Positions 1 through 8,835 of a stretch of DNA of 64,000 nucleotides are shown piece by piece. Where the stretch lies: contig CAZGEA010000001.1 of the NCBI GenBank assembly GCA_964524515.1, positions 310,001 to 374,000 of the forward strand, written 5' to 3'. Source of the stretch: CAZGEA01 sp964524515. Its GTDB lineage: Bacteria; Patescibacteriota; Microgenomatia; UBA8517. The position numbers and the translations under genes are program-made. Under the pieces are notes generated by a model, which saw nothing but the letters and a program-made list of their open reading frames with translations, had not been told where the DNA came from and did no database searches. The stretch's first letter is position 1, and the number at the start of each line of letters is the position of its first letter.

Positions 1-600
1 TATGATTTAGTTAGCGGATGGAAAAAAAATCGACACGATCCAATATCTAAAGTTATACCATCTAGAATTTTAAATAATATTCTAATACCATTTGCGACCG
101 GTGTTAAATTGCACGATAACAATTGTGGTTTTAAAGCATATAAAGCAGAAGTAATTAATAATTTAAACTTATATGGTGAACTTTATAGATTTATTCCAAT
201 CCTAGCATCAAAACAAAATTTTAAGATTACAGAAATTGTAGTAGATCATAGACAAAGAAAATACGGAAAAAGTAAATTTGGATGGGAAAGAAACCTAAAA
301 GGATTTCTTGACTTAATAACAATCGTTTTCTTGACAGGATATTCAAAAAGACCAGCACATTTTTTTGGAACAATTGGTGTGCTATCATTTCTGCCAGGAT
401 TTTTTATTGGAACATATTTAACATATCTAAGAATTACGACAGGTGGAATAGAGTTTCACTTACCACTATTAATTTTAGGTCTACTACTTATGATGATCGG
501 TGTTCAACTAATTACAACTGGTTTAGTTGCAGAGATGATTACAAATTACAGTCTTGCTTCAAAAGATTTAAATAAAATTATAAAAATAAAAAATATTTAA
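1..600 (+). CDS. GT2 polyprenyl-phosphate sugar transferase, DPM1-like, C-terminal part (5' end outside window)
   Basis: The reading frame is open from base 1, so the start and the catalytic N-terminal Rossmann part lie outside the window; 199 residues are visible. They begin with an SGWKKNRHDP stretch and contain NNCGFKAY (residues about 40-47), the conserved (D/N)CGFK block of dolichol-phosphate-mannose-synthase-like GT2 enzymes, then a basic segment (KYGKSKFGW) and two hydrophobic helices near the C-terminus. Family members move a sugar from a nucleotide donor to a membrane polyprenyl phosphate on the cytoplasmic face. The gene ends tail to tail with the next minus-strand gene, sharing a TTAA in which both TAA stops lie. 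The family call is firm; sugar and carrier are unknown. Confidence 0.85.
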   Translation, partial: YDLVSGWKKNRHDPISKVIPSRILNNILIPFATGVKLHDNNCGFKAYKAEVINNLNLYGELYRFIPILASKQNFKITEIVVDHRQRKYGKSKFGWERNLKGFLDLITIVFLTGYSKRPAHFFGTIGVLSFLPGFFIGTYLTYLRITTGGIEFHLPLLILGLLLMMIGVQLITTGLVAEMITNYSLASKDLNKIIKIKNI

Positions 601-1622
601 TTAATATTTCCCTTTATTATTTTTTTAATCAAATTTCGCCCATTTGCTTGAGACAAAAACAAATAAATAATGTAATCTGTTAGTAATAAATTAGTTGGCA
701 ATTCATAAAATCCAGCAAAATCTTGATATTTAATTGTTTTATACAAACCAACAAAAAAACTTGGGAATAACAAATTCACATAAATTACCCAAAAAACTAA
801 CTTTAAAATATCAAATGGATTCTTGAAATCTATATAATTAAATTTTCTCTTTCCTACAACAGGTAAATAAGTAACTGAAACATCTCTTTTTTGTCTTTTA
901 AGTTCATGTAAAAGATCACTTCTTTTATGAAAAAACCCTGCGTCTTCAACATATGCGAATCTATTAAACCCAATCTCAGACATTTGTATAGGAATTGCAA
1001 TATCAACATAATTAAAAGTATCAGGATTTTTAATTACCTTTTTCAATAAATTCATTCTATATACACACATACCTACAGGTGGACATTTCTTAGAATTAAT
1101 TAAAAAAACTTTATAATCTTTATTTTCTTCAACTGCTAAACTTTCAATTGTAGGTAACAAAAATGATAACATTGACCACAATTGCAATGAATTCCATGAT
1201 AAATACCTATTAAAAGCTGATTGCCTATCGCTCGGCATGTATCTTGTTGTTGATCCCGCAATTGTCTCATCACTTAAAAGTGGTTTTATAACGTTCTTAA
1301 TCCAATTTTTAGATACTAATTCTGCATCAGAATCTAAATATAAAAAATATTCACCAGTAGCTTTTTTAAAACCAAAAGTTTTCGCAGGTTCTGCAAGTTT
1401 TTTAATATTTTTTACATAACGCACTGGATACTTACCGACAACTTGCTTAGTATTATCATCTGTTGCAATTGAATCGACAACAATAACTTCTATCTTATTT
1501 TTAGGATAATTTTGTTTATAAATTGATTTTAAACAATCCTCAATGTAACTTGCAGAATTATAAGTCGGCACAACAATGCTAACTTTGGGGAATTTATTTA
1601 CTTTCTTTCTCATATCTCTCAT
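597..1622 (-). CDS. GT2 family glycosyltransferase
   Basis: A 341-residue protein with a GT-A fold at the N-terminus: VSIVVPTYN at about residue 14, the nucleotide-binding VVDS strand near 48, and the metal-binding DSD motif in LYLDSDAEL near 95. The C-terminal 90 residues contain a hydrophobic segment (around WVIYVNLLFPSFFVGLY) that should anchor the enzyme to the membrane. It probably adds one sugar to a lipid-linked glycan in the cytoplasm; donor and acceptor cannot be read from sequence. An AAGG a few bases before ATG 1622 supports this start over the in-frame ATG at 1613. It lies 120 bases after the neighbouring GT-C gene, so it may be transcribed separately. Confidence 0.85.
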   Translation of the reverse strand: MRDMRKKVNKFPKVSIVVPTYNSASYIEDCLKSIYKQNYPKNKIEVIVVDSIATDDNTKQVVGKYPVRYVKNIKKLAEPAKTFGFKKATGEYFLYLDSDAELVSKNWIKNVIKPLLSDETIAGSTTRYMPSDRQSAFNRYLSWNSLQLWSMLSFLLPTIESLAVEENKDYKVFLINSKKCPPVGMCVYRMNLLKKVIKNPDTFNYVDIAIPIQMSEIGFNRFAYVEDAGFFHKRSDLLHELKRQKRDVSVTYLPVVGKRKFNYIDFKNPFDILKLVFWVIYVNLLFPSFFVGLYKTIKYQDFAGFYELPTNLLLTDYIIYLFLSQANGRNLIKKIIKGNIN

Positions 1623-1691
1623 TTTCCTTAATAATAAATTTAGTCAATCCTATATCTTATGTATACCTACTCACTTTCGATACACTTTAGC

Positions 1692-1713
1692 AATTTCGGC
1701 TAATCCCGAAATT
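1692..1713. repeat. Inverted repeat (possible hairpin) in the longest intergenic gap
   Basis: Perfect 8-base arms AATTTCGG (1692-1699) and CCGAAATT (1706-1713) with a 6-base loop lie in the 120-base gap between two minus-strand genes. On the plus strand it is followed by a T-rich run (about 1718-1731), as in an intrinsic terminator, but no plus-strand gene lies before it. On the minus strand no U-run follows, so it is not a standard terminator for the upstream minus gene. The rest of the gap is AT-rich and holds a TTGACT-like box on the minus strand, a possible promoter for the GT2 gene at 1622. Confidence 0.5.
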
Positions 1714-1742
1714 CCTACATTTTCTTTTTTATTTATCATAAA

Positions 1743-3839
1743 TTACAAAATATAAAATACCTTAAAATGTTTAATGTATTTCAAACATGTGTCAATAGGA
1801 TTTAAGAATAAATTAATGTATCTTGCCTCTTGCCCTACAAAAGGTTCAACAAAATTCCCATTTTTCGGCTGTTCACCAAGATATGAAATTCTCCAATCCT
1901 CTGGTAGTGCTGACTTAATTCTTGTCCAATTCTTATCATCAATAGAAGTCTCATCATATCCTACCAATAAAGGTTTACACTTGACCTTTGTATCGTAATT
2001 AATTTCAAGACGCCATAATTTATAAATATCGCCTAAATCAAATTTAATTCCATAGTCAGTAAATTTATAATTCGGATCAGAAACCACGCGCTCAACAATA
2101 CCTTTTTTCAAATATTTTTTATCATTTTTCCAAACATTCAATACTGAAACATTATCAACTTTTTCTGAATATACCGGATTAACATATTTATCTAAATATG
2201 TATCGTAATATGATCTTTGATCCGTGCCATCATAAACTAAAGTGATTGCATACTCACCATTATTTAAATAACCACTTCGATTGGCATTATGAAAATTAAT
2301 ATCAGGCCTAACCCACAATCTTGGAATATTTGGAATAAGTTCATAAACTAATGACAAATTTGCCCCATATTCAGCATTTTTATTTATCCAAGAAATTCCA
2401 TATCTATATGGAGCTCCAAGTGTAAAACCCCAATAAGGAAATTGATTCTCCTTTGCTCCAGACAATCCACCGATTAATTCATTAAAATATTGATTCTCAT
2501 TTGGATGAATTTGAATCATTTTTCCAATAAACATATATAATCCAAAACTTAACACTACTAAAAATATAATTTTAGTAACATGTGATCTCATCAAATGAAA
2601 AATGAAAGCAGCTCCAATACCGGCCAAAATTGCAATTGGCGGTATAAATTCCATAATCTGTCTAATACCTCCATATATTGAAGCTCCCTTCCAAACAACT
2701 CTAATAATCGGAACTAAAAACCATATCAATATTAAAAAGGTTGTAAAATTTTTATCCTTCTTAAAATTCAATAAAAAATATATAAAACCAAAAACTAAAA
2801 AAACTAAAATTACTAATGGTGTTGTGTATAATATCCACTGAATAGGATAAGTTGTAGTTCCAAACGGGCCAAGAAATCTACTCTCAACAATTCCTCCTGT
2901 ACCAATTGTTTTATAGAAACCAAAAACTCTTTGAATTTTAGATATTGGATCTGCCCACAAATATGGCCAACTTCCAACAAAAATAAAAATACCAACTAGA
3001 AAAGCAAAAACAGAAGAAAAAATATACTTAAGAGATTTAAAATACGAAAAATATTCACTTCTATTCACTATTATAAAAATAAGAAACCAAGGCAAAATAA
3101 CAAATGGAATAAATAAAATATTAAATTTAGTTCCCAACGCTAAACCAAAAAACAATCCAGATAAAATAATCCATTTTAAATTTTTATAAACAGTTCCTTT
3201 CCAAACAGAAAATATCATAAACGCCCAAAATACTGTCTCAGGTATATCTTTCTCGGTATTAAAATGTGATTCTGACCAAAACAAAGGATAACTAGCAAGA
3301 AATAAAGCAGCCATTAAACCTGCAAATCTACCATAAACCTTAGATATCCAATAATAAATCAATCCAACTAAACAAGAAGATAAAAAAACTCCATACAAAC
3401 GATATGAATCAATATCATTAACAATTCTAAGCTTTGCAAAAAATATTCTATTAAATACAGAAGATAAAATATCAGATAATGGAGGATGTCCATCACCATC
3501 GATTCTTAAAAAAAAGTCCAAATTTTGATCAGTTATTTGATAAACACTCCGAGTAGGAACTTTTTCTTTTGGAATATTTGCATCAATTGCCAAACTATCA
3601 GGATTTTGCCAATACCATTCATTTTTATTTTCATGATTTTCAAAATACTTTGGAAGATCCAGGTAATCTCTTCTACCTGTTAAAAAATAATGTAGATACG
3701 ATTGTCCACGAGGAAGATGATTAATTGTATCCCAATTAATTCCATAATGAGTTAATGTAAAAGTAAGACCTAAAAAGTATAAAAATCCTAAAAGAAAAGA
3801 TACAACTAAATCCTTATTTACTTTATTATAAAATTGCAT
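1743..3839 (-). CDS. GT-C / GT39-like integral membrane glycosyltransferase with C-terminal soluble domain
   Basis: A 698-residue protein made of many hydrophobic helices (residues about 10-460) followed by roughly 200 hydrophilic residues. The first external loop carries NWDTINHLPRG, with the Asp expected for the catalytic or metal site of GT-C enzymes, and later an HPPLSD motif (about 121-126) like the K/H-PPL block of the PMT/ArnT group. FNTEKDIPE fits the second conserved loop. Such enzymes take a sugar from a polyprenyl-phosphate donor outside the membrane. The C-terminal soluble region resembles the extracytoplasmic tail of GT39 relatives. It stands apart from the main run, 28 bases upstream of the dehydratase gene. 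Acceptor unknown. Confidence 0.8.
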   Translation of the reverse strand: MQFYNKVNKDLVVSFLLGFLYFLGLTFTLTHYGINWDTINHLPRGQSYLHYFLTGRRDYLDLPKYFENHENKNEWYWQNPDSLAIDANIPKEKVPTRSVYQITDQNLDFFLRIDGDGHPPLSDILSSVFNRIFFAKLRIVNDIDSYRLYGVFLSSCLVGLIYYWISKVYGRFAGLMAALFLASYPLFWSESHFNTEKDIPETVFWAFMIFSVWKGTVYKNLKWIILSGLFFGLALGTKFNILFIPFVILPWFLIFIIVNRSEYFSYFKSLKYIFSSVFAFLVGIFIFVGSWPYLWADPISKIQRVFGFYKTIGTGGIVESRFLGPFGTTTYPIQWILYTTPLVILVFLVFGFIYFLLNFKKDKNFTTFLILIWFLVPIIRVVWKGASIYGGIRQIMEFIPPIAILAGIGAAFIFHLMRSHVTKIIFLVVLSFGLYMFIGKMIQIHPNENQYFNELIGGLSGAKENQFPYWGFTLGAPYRYGISWINKNAEYGANLSLVYELIPNIPRLWVRPDINFHNANRSGYLNNGEYAITLVYDGTDQRSYYDTYLDKYVNPVYSEKVDNVSVLNVWKNDKKYLKKGIVERVVSDPNYKFTDYGIKFDLGDIYKLWRLEINYDTKVKCKPLLVGYDETSIDDKNWTRIKSALPEDWRISYLGEQPKNGNFVEPFVGQEARYINLFLNPIDTCLKYIKHFKVFYIL

Positions 3840-3867
3840 GCGCTCTATTCTCTCACTCTATTTATCA

Positions 3868-5292
3868 TCAATCAATATTTTTTAATTTAAAAGTCTTAAT
3901 AAGTTTAGATAAAATCTTAAATATTCCTTTTCTGTTAACATTAACAACATGAATTTTCAAATTTTCAAGTTCTTTTATTACCAAATTTTCATCAACTCCA
4001 TTACTTTGAGTTATAAAAATTTTCTTATCCCTTGTCTTTGACATTAATGCTTTTTCCTTTTTATTAAACAGTATTTCTCTCAGTTTTTCTCCTTTTCTTA
4101 TTCCCGTATATTTTATTTCTATATCTTTTCCTGGAATTAAACCTGAAAGTCTAATAATATTCTCTGCTAAATCAACAATCTTAACTGGCTCTCCCATATC
4201 TAAAACAAAAAGCTCACCACCTTCACCCATCGCACCCGCCTTTAGAATAAGTTGAGCTGCTTCAGGTATTGTCATAAAATATCTAACCATTCGTGGATCA
4301 GTAATAGTCAGTGGACCACCCATATCAATCTGCTTTCTGAAAGTTGGCACAACACTTCCATAACTATCCAGAACATTACCAAATCTAACTGTAACAAATT
4401 TTGTTTTTCTCTTTTTATTAAAGTGTCTTGCGATCGCCTCAGTCAAAAGTTTTGTTGCACCCATCACACTCTTTGGATTTGCTGCCTTATCTGTCGAAAT
4501 TAGAACAAACTTCTTAACTTTATATTTAAATGCTGTTTTTACAACATTGTATGTTCCAAAAACATTATTTCTAACTGCCTCTTCTGGAAACTCCTCCATC
4601 AATGGGACATGTTTATAAGCTGCAGCGTGATAAACAAAGTCAGGCTTATATTTTTGAAACAAATCACTTAATTTTTTCTCATCATGAATATTACCAATAA
4701 CACAATTAATCGTATTTTTTGGAAAATTATGTCTTAATTCAGAATCCAATTCAAACACTCCATTTTCCCACCAATCAAAAAGAATTAAACTTTTAGGATT
4801 ATATGCAGCAATCTGTCTTGATAATTCAGAACCAATTGACCCAGCCGCTCCAGTAACAAAAACCTTTTTATCTTTAAAAAATTCCTTTAACTCTTCAACA
4901 TCACTTTTAACAACTGGCCTTCCTAACAAATCTTCAACTTGAACTTTTCTAATTGTTCTAATATGCGCCTTTCCTTCAATTATTTCCCTTACACGAGGTA
5001 CAATACGAACATCAACACGTGCCAAATTGCATACTTTTAAATACTCTGAAATTCTTTCACCTTCAGCTGATGGAATAGCAATTATTACTTCATCAATCTT
5101 CCATTTATTAATTATGTCAATCAATTGATTTTGTGTTCCCAAGACTTTAACACCTAATATATAATTTCCAATTTTATCCTTATCGTCGTCAACAAAACCG
5201 ACGACCTTAAAATCCAATGATTTATCCTTATTAATCTCATTCAAAACATCGCATCCTGCTACTCCAGCACCAATAATAATTATATTTTTCAT
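3868..5292 (-). CDS. FlaA1/CapD-like nucleoside-diphosphate-sugar 4,6-dehydratase (soluble form)
   Basis: A 474-residue protein with two Rossmann units. The first (IIIGAGVAG, residues 5-13) matches the CoA-binding-like domain usually found before the SDR domain in FlaA1/WbpM/PglF relatives; the second has TGAAGSIG (147-154). The active site reads STDK at 266-269 and MGATK at 277-281, so the usual Tyr of YxxxK is Met, as in WbpM-like members. The family turns UDP-GlcNAc into a 4-keto-6-deoxy sugar for amino-sugar synthesis. The N-terminal membrane helices of PglF/WbpM are absent, leaving a cytoplasmic enzyme. It overlaps the GT4 gene by 4 bases. Confidence 0.88.
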   Translation of the reverse strand: MKNIIIIGAGVAGCDVLNEINKDKSLDFKVVGFVDDDKDKIGNYILGVKVLGTQNQLIDIINKWKIDEVIIAIPSAEGERISEYLKVCNLARVDVRIVPRVREIIEGKAHIRTIRKVQVEDLLGRPVVKSDVEELKEFFKDKKVFVTGAAGSIGSELSRQIAAYNPKSLILFDWWENGVFELDSELRHNFPKNTINCVIGNIHDEKKLSDLFQKYKPDFVYHAAAYKHVPLMEEFPEEAVRNNVFGTYNVVKTAFKYKVKKFVLISTDKAANPKSVMGATKLLTEAIARHFNKKRKTKFVTVRFGNVLDSYGSVVPTFRKQIDMGGPLTITDPRMVRYFMTIPEAAQLILKAGAMGEGGELFVLDMGEPVKIVDLAENIIRLSGLIPGKDIEIKYTGIRKGEKLREILFNKKEKALMSKTRDKKIFITQSNGVDENLVIKELENLKIHVVNVNRKGIFKILSKLIKTFKLKNID

Positions 5293-6407
5293 ATTGTTTT
5301 TAAATATATCTCAATAGCTCTCTTTTGATCAAAGTCAGAAGAAAATTTTTTAAAATTTCCAAATTTATACTTATTTAATATCACATTATTCATAATTTTA
5401 GAAAGAGCAAAAATATTTCCTCTCTCAAATGAAAATCCAACATTATATTTGTCAATAATTCGCTTACAATCTCCAACATCGCTTGCAATTATTGGTAATT
5501 TAAATCTTGATGCCTCAATCATAACTAATGGTAAACTTTCATTTCTTGATGGAATTATCAAATAATCACAAATACTCATGTATTTACTAATTTCCTTTTC
5601 ATTCAACCTTCCCAACATTTCAACACTATTTTGCAAGCCATTTTTTAATATAAATTTTTTCAAATCACTCTCCATATTTCCATCACCACCAATAAATAAT
5701 TTATACTTTTTTTGATTAAGTAAAACACAAGCATTAAGCAAAATATCAACACCTTTTACTTTTTCTAATCTCCCCAAAAATAAAAATTTTACTTTTCCAC
5801 TCTTTTTATTTGATTTAATATTTTTTGAATCTAGATTTGTTATTGCTGGTAAAAAAATAGCGTTACGACCAACAAATTTTTTAACTTTATCATCCAATGA
5901 ATAACTATTTACAAATACATTTTGTGCATTCATTAAGGAAAGATACATTAATTGTCTAATAATCGGATATCTGACGTACTTATTTAAATCCGACCCAAGA
6001 CACCATATTGAATATTTATGCCCTGTAAAAATAAAAGAAATATAAGCAAATATACCAGAAGGCACTGCCCATGCTGCAAGGATGACATCAGGCTTTAATA
6101 ACTTAACATGATTAATCGAATAAACACTACCTTGATATAACAAAACAAAAAATCTAATAATCGAAAATGGAGAAGTTATTTTCCAATCACCAAGTTTTTT
6201 TCCATCACCACTCCACGGGAACCAATTGACAGAAAAATTTTTATATTTTTCTTTGTTTCCAGGAAAAAATGGCGTTACAATCTCGATATTAGCTTTTCTT
6301 GAAAGAGAAATACAAAAATCATAAAGAAAGGTTCCAGCATCCTTTCTTTCAAACGAGGTTGATGGGAAATTATGTGTAAATAATAATATTTTATTTTTCT
6401 TCTTCAA
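5289..6407 (-). CDS. GT4 (GT-B fold) glycosyltransferase
   Basis: A 372-residue GT-B enzyme. The C-terminal donor domain shows FLGRLEKVKGVDILLNA (around 205-225), GGDG, and the E-x7-E element in ESLPLVMIEAS (about 307-317), all typical of retaining GT4 transferases using nucleotide sugars. The N-terminal acceptor domain begins with ILLFTHNFPS. No signal peptide is present, so it acts in the cytoplasm, presumably on a lipid-linked or nucleotide-linked glycan. It is coupled by 4-base overlaps to both neighbours (epimerase upstream, dehydratase downstream), suggesting a module that makes and transfers one particular sugar. Confidence 0.88.
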   Translation of the reverse strand: MKKKNKILLFTHNFPSTSFERKDAGTFLYDFCISLSRKANIEIVTPFFPGNKEKYKNFSVNWFPWSGDGKKLGDWKITSPFSIIRFFVLLYQGSVYSINHVKLLKPDVILAAWAVPSGIFAYISFIFTGHKYSIWCLGSDLNKYVRYPIIRQLMYLSLMNAQNVFVNSYSLDDKVKKFVGRNAIFLPAITNLDSKNIKSNKKSGKVKFLFLGRLEKVKGVDILLNACVLLNQKKYKLFIGGDGNMESDLKKFILKNGLQNSVEMLGRLNEKEISKYMSICDYLIIPSRNESLPLVMIEASRFKLPIIASDVGDCKRIIDKYNVGFSFERGNIFALSKIMNNVILNKYKFGNFKKFSSDFDQKRAIEIYLKTI

Positions 6408-7249
6408 ATTAATTTTCTAATTCCAGAATCAATATTTATCTTCGGTTTCCATTTTAATTTCCGAAAAACAAATTCTGGATCACCGATCCAACAACTTTTA
6501 TCAATGGGTCCAACATATTTTATATTTGGATCAATTTTTAAACTAACAAATACTTTTTTTGCAATATAATTAAGACTAACCCCGCTACCTGTACAAATAT
6601 TTTCCATAAAAAATTTGTTCTTTTTAGCATACCGTTCAATCACTAAATAAATTGCGTTACAAAGATCATCAATATACAAAAAATCACGCATCTGATTACC
6701 ATCTCCTGTTAACAATACATCCCCCTTATTTTTAACCATATTAACAATCGAATTAACAACTGAATTTGAATTAGAATCAACTCCATTACCATAAACATTT
6801 GATATTCTCAAAATGGCAAGTCCACAAGTTTTCATTTTATTCGCTGAAATTAATAGATCTTCACACCATTTCTTTGTCCAACCATAAAAATTTCTTGGAT
6901 CAATATTCGTACTTGTTTTAATAATCTTCTTTTGTGATTCATAAACAGCAAACGAAGATGCAAAAACTATATATGGACAATTTATTTTACTAATACTCTT
7001 AAGAATTTTCTCTGTCAACAAAACATTGTTTAATAAATCAGCATCAGTACCTTTTGATACCCCAGCTAAGTGCACAATAACATCAAACTTAGAAAAAAAT
7101 TTAGTATCATCTTTTTCAAAATTCAAATTATCACGACCAATTTTTACAATTTTATATTTATTTTTTTGTTCTAAAAAGAAAACTAAACTACTACCAATAA
7201 ATCCAGTTGAACCACTAATTCCAATCACCAATCGCCTTTTTATTGCCAT
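6404..7249 (-). CDS. NAD-dependent epimerase/dehydratase (extended SDR)
   Basis: A 281-residue extended SDR protein: nucleotide-binding GSTGFIG (13-19), ASS at 97-99 and YGWTK (122-126), giving the Ser-Tyr-Lys active site. This fits UDP-glucose-4-epimerase-like or dTDP-sugar-modifying enzymes; the exact reaction is not visible. It is somewhat shorter than the usual 300-330 residues, with the C-terminal substrate-binding part trimmed. It is first in a minus-strand group with the GT4 and dehydratase genes and starts 9 bases after a palindromic -10 box shared with the methyltransferase on the other strand. Confidence 0.85.
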   Translation of the reverse strand: MAIKRRLVIGISGSTGFIGSSLVFFLEQKNKYKIVKIGRDNLNFEKDDTKFFSKFDVIVHLAGVSKGTDADLLNNVLLTEKILKSISKINCPYIVFASSFAVYESQKKIIKTSTNIDPRNFYGWTKKWCEDLLISANKMKTCGLAILRISNVYGNGVDSNSNSVVNSIVNMVKNKGDVLLTGDGNQMRDFLYIDDLCNAIYLVIERYAKKNKFFMENICTGSGVSLNYIAKKVFVSLKIDPNIKYVGPIDKSCWIGDPEFVFRKLKWKPKINIDSGIRKLI

Positions 7250-7258
7250 TCTCTATCG

Positions 7259-7266
7259 ATTATAAT
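7259..7266. promoter_or_regulatory. Palindromic -10 box shared by divergent genes
   Basis: ATTATAAT is its own reverse complement. Read on the plus strand it gives TATAAT at 7261-7266, ten bases before ATG 7277; read on the minus strand it gives TATAAT at 7264-7259, nine bases before ATG 7249. The whole divergent gap is only 27 bases, so both transcripts would have leaders of only a few bases. No good -35 consensus is visible on either side. Promoter function is inferred from position and consensus. Confidence 0.6.
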
Positions 7267-7276
7267 ACTATATCTT

Positions 7277-8035
7277 ATGAATCGCAGATACAAAATTATG
7301 AACCGAAGATATCAAAAAAATTACGCTTCAACTAGACCTCAAATGTATGATGAAATATCTAGAATAAAAAAGGCAAAAGCAATAATTTATGTCCTAAATG
7401 ACTATTTTGGCACAAATAAAGTAAAAAAATTAAAAATACTAGATGTCGGTGCATCAAGTGGAATTATGGATAACGAAATATCAAAACATGTTAGTAATGT
7501 TATCGGAATAGATATTGACTCCCAAGCAATAAAATTTGCACAAAAAAATTTCAAAAGGAAAAATTTAAAATTTAAAGTTGACGACGCGATGAATTTAAAA
7601 GAGAAGCCTAATACTTACGATGTCGTTATCTGTGCACATGTTTACGAACATGTGCCAGATTCTGCAAAACTATTTAAAGAAATTTACAAAGTCCTAAAAC
7701 CAAATGGCGTTTGCTATCTTGCCGCAATAAATTCATTATGGCCAATGGAGCCACACTATAATTTATTATTTTTGTCCTGGCTTCCAAGAAATTTAGCAAA
7801 TATTTATGTAAAACTTACGGGAAAAGCAAATGAATATTACGAGCATCCACTTTCTTACTGGGAAATTAAAAAAATGACAACTTATTTTGCAGAAATTGAT
7901 TACACTTCAAAAATAGTTATTAATCCTAAAAAATTTGGTTATGGGAATTTTCAAATTGAAAACCCAATTACGAATTTTATTGCAAAATTTGCAAAATACT
8001 TTACTCCAACAATGTTTCTACTTCTAAAGAAATGA
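7277..8035 (+). CDS. Class I SAM-dependent methyltransferase
   Basis: A 252-residue methyltransferase with motif I DVGASSG (56-62), an acidic strand end (GIDID) that should bind the SAM ribose, and the VYEHVPD block typical of the Methyltransf_11/25 group. No signal peptide or membrane helix is seen in the core; the last 25 residues are moderately hydrophobic. The stop overlaps the start of the deacetylase by 4 bases (ATGA), so the two are co-translated and probably modify the same glycan or lipid. The first 14 codons contain MNRRY twice, at 7277 and 7298, so the true start could be either; no Shine-Dalgarno separates them. Confidence 0.82.
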   Translation: MNRRYKIMNRRYQKNYASTRPQMYDEISRIKKAKAIIYVLNDYFGTNKVKKLKILDVGASSGIMDNEISKHVSNVIGIDIDSQAIKFAQKNFKRKNLKFKVDDAMNLKEKPNTYDVVICAHVYEHVPDSAKLFKEIYKVLKPNGVCYLAAINSLWPMEPHYNLLFLSWLPRNLANIYVKLTGKANEYYEHPLSYWEIKKMTTYFAEIDYTSKIVINPKKFGYGNFQIENPITNFIAKFAKYFTPTMFLLLKK

Positions 8036-8835
8036 CATCAGGTATCTTCTGCATATCAATTGACACAGAACTTCTATGGGGAAGAAAAGACTTAAACTAT
8101 TCAAAATTTATCGAAAAAACAAAAAAAGAGAGAGAAATAATAAAAAAAATTTTAAAATTATTTAAAAAATACCAAATTGGTGCCACATGGGCAATTGTTG
8201 GCAAATTATACGAAAAAGATAATGAACTTTGGTCAGGTATTGATATTATAAATATGATCAAAAAAGATAAAAATCAAGAAATTGCATCCCATTCATATTC
8301 TCATGAAGACTTTTATAAAATAAATAAAAAAAAAGCAATATCAGAACTCAATAAAAACGTTTCTTACAGTTTTATCTACCCCAGAAACCATATTAAATAC
8401 CTTAATTTACTCAAAAAAATCGGATACTCAGCATATAGAGGAATTGACGAAACATCAATATCAAATAGTATCATACTTATTGCAAAACTATTTCTATCAA
8501 TCACTCCAAAAACTAATAAACCTAGTCAAATTAACGGATTAATAAACATACCAGGATCAATGTACTTCCTCTCGGCTAGAGGTATGAGAAAATTCATTCC
8601 ACTCGGTCTAAAATACAAAAGAGCAGTTAAAGGTATCGATAAAGCAATTAAAAACAATGAAATATTTCATTTATGGTTTCATCCAATCGATTTTGCAGAT
8701 AATCAAAATGAACAATTTTCAGAATTTGAAAAAATATTAGTGTATGCTAACAAAAAAAAGCGAAGTGGGGTTTTAAAAATTGAACCAATGATTAAAATTG
8801 CAAAAGAATTTAAACTTAAAAATATTAATTCTTAA
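8032..8835 (+). CDS. Polysaccharide deacetylase-like protein (NodB fold), cytoplasmic
   Basis: A 267-residue protein with NodB homology motifs: SIDTE (9-13) in place of the usual FDDG, the zinc-binding H-x3-H in ASHSYSHE (His87 and His91), YPRNH as the third motif and LWFHP near the end. CE4 enzymes remove acetyl groups from N-acetyl sugars using a metal. DTE instead of DDG marks a divergent branch. There is no signal peptide, so the substrate should be an intracellular or lipid-linked sugar rather than finished wall glycan. It is coupled to the methyltransferase and overlaps the convergent minus-strand gene by 11 bases. Confidence 0.75.
   Translation: MTSGIFCISIDTELLWGRKDLNYSKFIEKTKKEREIIKKILKLFKKYQIGATWAIVGKLYEKDNELWSGIDIINMIKKDKNQEIASHSYSHEDFYKINKKKAISELNKNVSYSFIYPRNHIKYLNLLKKIGYSAYRGIDETSISNSIILIAKLFLSITPKTNKPSQINGLINIPGSMYFLSARGMRKFIPLGLKYKRAVKGIDKAIKNNEIFHLWFHPIDFADNQNEQFSEFEKILVYANKKKRSGVLKIEPMIKIAKEFKLKNINS

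Noticed and set aside
1237..1419. Antisense open frame inside the GT2 gene, and many others like it (for example 4252-4503, 22789-23037, 49591-49833)
   Set aside because: They lie wholly within clear genes on the other strand, have no promoter or family motif, and are expected by chance in this AT-rich sequence.
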